Part shown: piece after piece, positions 29,840 to 31,530 of the stretch | Numbering within the stretch: position 1 is the stretch's first letter | Layout of the letters: every line of letters begins with the position of its first letter | From: a virus | Reading direction: 5' to 3' (one strand) | Virus record (IMG/VR): IMGVR_UViG_3300045996_001823 | Span: 1 to 31,530 of that record | Length of the DNA stretch: 31,530 nucleotides | Program-made: the position numbers and the translations under genes | The notes under the pieces: model-generated | Seen by the model: only the letters and a program-made list of their open reading frames with translations | Database searches by the model: none | Told to the model about the DNA's origin: nothing

Positions 29840-29976
29840 TGTACGAACACTTAACATACGAGGAGTGCATGGAATTGGCTTTAAGGTCGATTGCTGAAGC
29901 AGAACAGATTTTAGAATCTATAAAAGGAAAAGCTCATTCACCTTATAACGAAATAAATAAACCAAATGGAAAATAA
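29839..29976 (+). CDS. small hypothetical protein (45 aa)
   Basis: The ATG at 29839 overlaps the preceding stop (TAATG), and the frame runs to a TAA at 29974-29976. The 45 residues are mostly an acidic amphipathic helix (YEECMELALRSIAEAEQILE). It overlaps the next gene by 11 nt. Overlaps on both sides argue for a real, coupled gene, although no family is recognised. Confidence 0.55.
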   Translation: MYEHLTYEECMELALRSIAEAEQILESIKGKAHSPYNEINKPNGK

Positions 29977-30220
29977 AACAGCAGATCAGATTTACGGAGA
30001 CTTACTCCAAGTTAACAGCTATTTTGAATTAATGACTGTTAAAGTTAAAAATGCGGAATTATCCTTAGTTGACAAACTGGAAGGTCTTGAAGAAAGATAT
30101 TCTCTTATGAGGCGCCTTGATGCCTTAGGAGTAGAGTACTGCCTTTGCGAGAATAAAATGGAGGTCAAAATGTCTAACGCTAAGTCTAACGTAACAATAA
30201 CTGTTCACTATGCAAAATAA
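29966..30220 (+). CDS. hypothetical early protein (84 aa)
   Basis: This 84-residue protein has a helical N-terminal two thirds with heptad-like spacing (VKVKNAELSLVDKLEGLEERYSLMRRL) and a strand-rich end (MEVKMSNAKSNVTITVHY). It suggests a small coiled-coil dimer. It overlaps both neighbours by about 11 nt in different frames. No family is recognised. Confidence 0.6.
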   Translation: MENKTADQIYGDLLQVNSYFELMTVKVKNAELSLVDKLEGLEERYSLMRRLDALGVEYCLCENKMEVKMSNAKSNVTITVHYAK

Positions 30221-30335
30221 ATACTGGACAGAAGAAGAGGAGCCTACGTGGTTTGACGTGATTAAGTTCATTGCCTTTTTTGTAGCCTTCTCTACCTTCT
30301 TTATTGGAATAGCGGCAGTAATAATATTAATGTAA
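30210..30335 (+). CDS. small membrane protein (41 aa)
   Basis: The ATG at 30210 overlaps the end of the preceding gene by 11 nt, and the TAA is at 30333-30335. The product has an acidic N-terminus (WTEEEEPTWFDV) and a single hydrophobic helix from about residue 18 to the C-terminus. That is a tail-anchored inner-membrane peptide. It may interact with a host membrane protein early in infection; nothing more can be said. Confidence 0.55.
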   Translation: MQNKYWTEEEEPTWFDVIKFIAFFVAFSTFFIGIAAVIILM

Positions 30336-30347
30336 AAACAACAAACT

Positions 30348-30599
30348 ATGGCCATGCTATTAGAATCCTTCAGCGCTCCCTACTCTTTAAAGAGAAATAC
30401 ACTACCTGACGTAGAGTTTGAAAAGTGTGTTTACTGCCATGACTGTTCAGATGTCAATACTATGCACTTCGACAAGGATGGAGTAGACTATATCTGCCCT
30501 GTATGCTTCCATTTATTCTTAGATGATGTTAGACCTTACTTACTTATACAAGACTATGAAGCACTTGAATTAAAATTAAATAAACTAAAACAACTATGA
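30348..30599 (+). CDS. zinc-binding early protein
   Basis: This 83-residue protein holds CVYC (C27/C30), one further Cys at 33, and CPVC (C50/C53) with FDKDGVDYI between, giving a four-cysteine zinc ribbon or knuckle. The C-terminus is a leucine-rich amphipathic helix. It overlaps the YopX-like gene as ATGA, indicating coupling. A nucleic-acid or protein-binding adaptor role is likely, but the family is not identified. Confidence 0.68.
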   Translation: MAMLLESFSAPYSLKRNTLPDVEFEKCVYCHDCSDVNTMHFDKDGVDYICPVCFHLFLDDVRPYLLIQDYEALELKLNKLKQL

Positions 30600-31048
30600 G
30601 CAGAGAAATAAAATTTAGAGCATGGGATAACCACAATAAAAAATGGCTTTTAGGATATGAGTATCCGAACCTTGGCGGCTTTAGCTTGTTCGGCGGATGT
30701 GTGTTAATGGGAGAATGGGAAAACGTAGCAACTTCTTTTTTATTTGGAAAAAACGGTTTAGCTCCTGAAGATTTAAAGATAATGCAATACACCGGACTAA
30801 AAGACAAGAACGGCAAAGAGATTTACGAAGGGGACATATACAGATATAATTCTTCTGCTACGAACTATCAGGTGATGTTTGTCGGGGGCGCCTTTTGCGG
30901 TGGAATTAGTGAAGACTCCTGTGCCCCTATTGGATGGAGAGGTTCTGACGATCGAGAAGACGGTGATTTATATGAAGACTACTACTATAAAAAACACCTT
31001 GAAGTCATCGGTAATATTTACGAGAATCCCGAACTACTAAAACCCTAA
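30596..31048 (+). CDS. YopX family protein
   Basis: This 150-residue protein shows the YopX signature: an N-terminal REIKFRAWDNHNKKWL, a central IMQYTGLKDKNGKEIYEGDI and a C-terminal VIGNIYENPELL. YopX proteins are widespread in phages and prophages of Firmicutes and Bacteroidota and form large oligomeric rings in known structures. Their function in the phage cycle is unknown. It overlaps the zinc-binding gene by 4 nt. Confidence 0.9.
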   Translation: MSREIKFRAWDNHNKKWLLGYEYPNLGGFSLFGGCVLMGEWENVATSFLFGKNGLAPEDLKIMQYTGLKDKNGKEIYEGDIYRYNSSATNYQVMFVGGAFCGGISEDSCAPIGWRGSDDREDGDLYEDYYYKKHLEVIGNIYENPELLKP

Positions 31049-31063
31049 TCCCCCTCCACCCCT

Positions 31064-31312
31064 ATGAGAGAATTACAACACAGAGATTTAAGTGAGTATA
31101 AAGGCAACGTAAGATCAATGGAAATGATTGAGAAGTGCAACGATACTTACGCCTTTTGTCTCGCAGAACAAATAGCAGAACAAAGATTAGCAGGACTACC
31201 AACCGAACACTTGGATCAAAAGCTGAAAATAGAAATGACAAGGATGTTCACCTCTACACGGGTTATGTTAGGTAAACCAGCTTACAATGAAATTATGAAT
31301 AAATCAAAATAA
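31064..31312 (+). CDS. hypothetical early protein (82 aa)
   Basis: This 82-residue protein is helical and charged, with three cysteine-poor amphipathic helices (MEMIEKCNDTYAFCLAEQI, LDQKLKIEMTRMF and a short end). It starts 15 nt after the YopX stop and ends 6 nt before the DUF3127 gene. No family is recognised. Confidence 0.6.
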   Translation: MRELQHRDLSEYKGNVRSMEMIEKCNDTYAFCLAEQIAEQRLAGLPTEHLDQKLKIEMTRMFTSTRVMLGKPAYNEIMNKSK

Positions 31313-31318
31313 CACAAC

Positions 31319-31530
31319 ATGGAAACAAAAGGAGTCATTAAACACATCTACGACCCTCAGCAGGTCAGCGACAACTTCACTAAAAGGGAGTTTATTCTTA
31401 CAACGGACGCAAGTTCACCGTACCCGCAGCACGTTACTTTTCAGATGGCAAACCAAAAAGCCGAAGCATTAAACCAGTATAGCCCCGGCGACGAGGTGAC
31501 TGTTTTCTTCAACTTAAGAGGTCGTGAAGT
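31319..31530 (+). CDS. DUF3127-like protein, truncated by window end
   Basis: The visible 70 residues have the layout of DUF3127: an N-terminal METKGVIKHIYDPQQVSDNF, then FTKREFILTTDASSPYPQHV, and AEALNQYSPGDEVTVFFNLRGRE. DUF3127 proteins are small OB-fold-like, single-stranded-DNA-binding-type proteins nearly confined to Bacteroidota and their phages. A role in replication or recombination is plausible. The closing W/F-rich region is beyond the window. Confidence 0.8.
   Translation, partial: METKGVIKHIYDPQQVSDNFTKREFILTTDASSPYPQHVTFQMANQKAEALNQYSPGDEVTVFFNLRGRE

Noticed and set aside
31262-31275. TATGTTAG in plus-strand coding sequence near the right end
   Set aside because: It has the late-element sequence in antisense orientation but lies inside an early gene with no leftward gene downstream at the right distance, so it is probably chance.
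1-31530. Circular closure of the window
   Set aside because: Joining the end of the DUF3127 gene to base 1 stops the frame after a few codons, before the conserved end of that family.
1-31530. CRISPR arrays, insertion sequences or transposase genes
   Set aside because: No regularly spaced repeats, transposase motifs or terminal inverted repeats were seen. Despite Mu-like head genes, there is no MuA/MuB-type transposition module and a tyrosine integrase is present instead.

Overview
The window is most of the genome map of a temperate, contractile-tailed (myovirus-type) phage of a Bacteroidota host. Four things point to that host. Genes lack Shine-Dalgarno sites and sit behind A-rich leaders. 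Several promoters match the Bacteroidota -7 box TAnnTTTG. The families are typical of such phages (DUF2586-type sheath, DUF935 portal, DUF1320 connector, YopX, DUF3127). The lysis gene set suits a Gram-negative envelope. Integrase and a tRNA-like attP core lie in the middle of the map with terminase genes directly on their other side, so this looks like the free-phage gene order rather than host/prophage junctions. The last gene is cut by the window edge and does not continue sensibly at base 1, so the window is probably not a closed circle.

Layout. (1) 29-2022 (+): small early/accessory genes, including a zinc ribbon and a DUF551 protein. (2) 1940-3174 (-): lysis cassette of a small membrane protein, T7-type amidase, two-TM holin candidate and a protein built like a unimolecular spanin. 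(3) 3175-12153 (-): tailspike, LysM-like protein, gp25-like wedge, spike, hub, tape measure, tail chaperone with a -1 frameshift extension, tube and sheath. (4) 12194-15036 (-): two small proteins (one with a signal peptide), major capsid protein, ClpP-type protease/scaffold. (5) 15106-16568 (+): an inserted accessory cassette with three genes and a highly structured RNA-like segment of about 300 nt. (6) 16565-25484 (-): tail fibre-like protein, gpI-like and baseplate J, tail terminator, gpG-like, Mu F-like, portal, DUF1320 connector with a carbohydrate-binding-like insert, TerL and TerS. (7) 25543-27859: accessory gene, attP, integrase and two small genes. (8) 27905-28598: repressor and control region. 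(9) 28599-31530 (+): early genes, ending in a truncated DUF3127 gene.

The most interesting signal is regulatory. The same promoter architecture, CTAACATA - 28 nt - TAnnTTTG-like box, occurs upstream of terS, upstream of the DUF1320/portal operon, upstream of the protease/capsid operon, at the end of terL, and (with one extra base) inside the LysM gene. At the three operon starts the -7 box is followed by only 4-5 nt and then the start codon, which predicts activator-dependent, leaderless late mRNAs. Three accessory genes have the same box-N4-ATG arrangement but no CTAACATA; two of these have a -33 element, suggesting independent expression in the lysogen. Other notable points are the structured RNA segment, the chaperone frameshift hidden behind an A10 slippery run, and an attP whose tRNA 3' end is followed by a phage-borne terminator.
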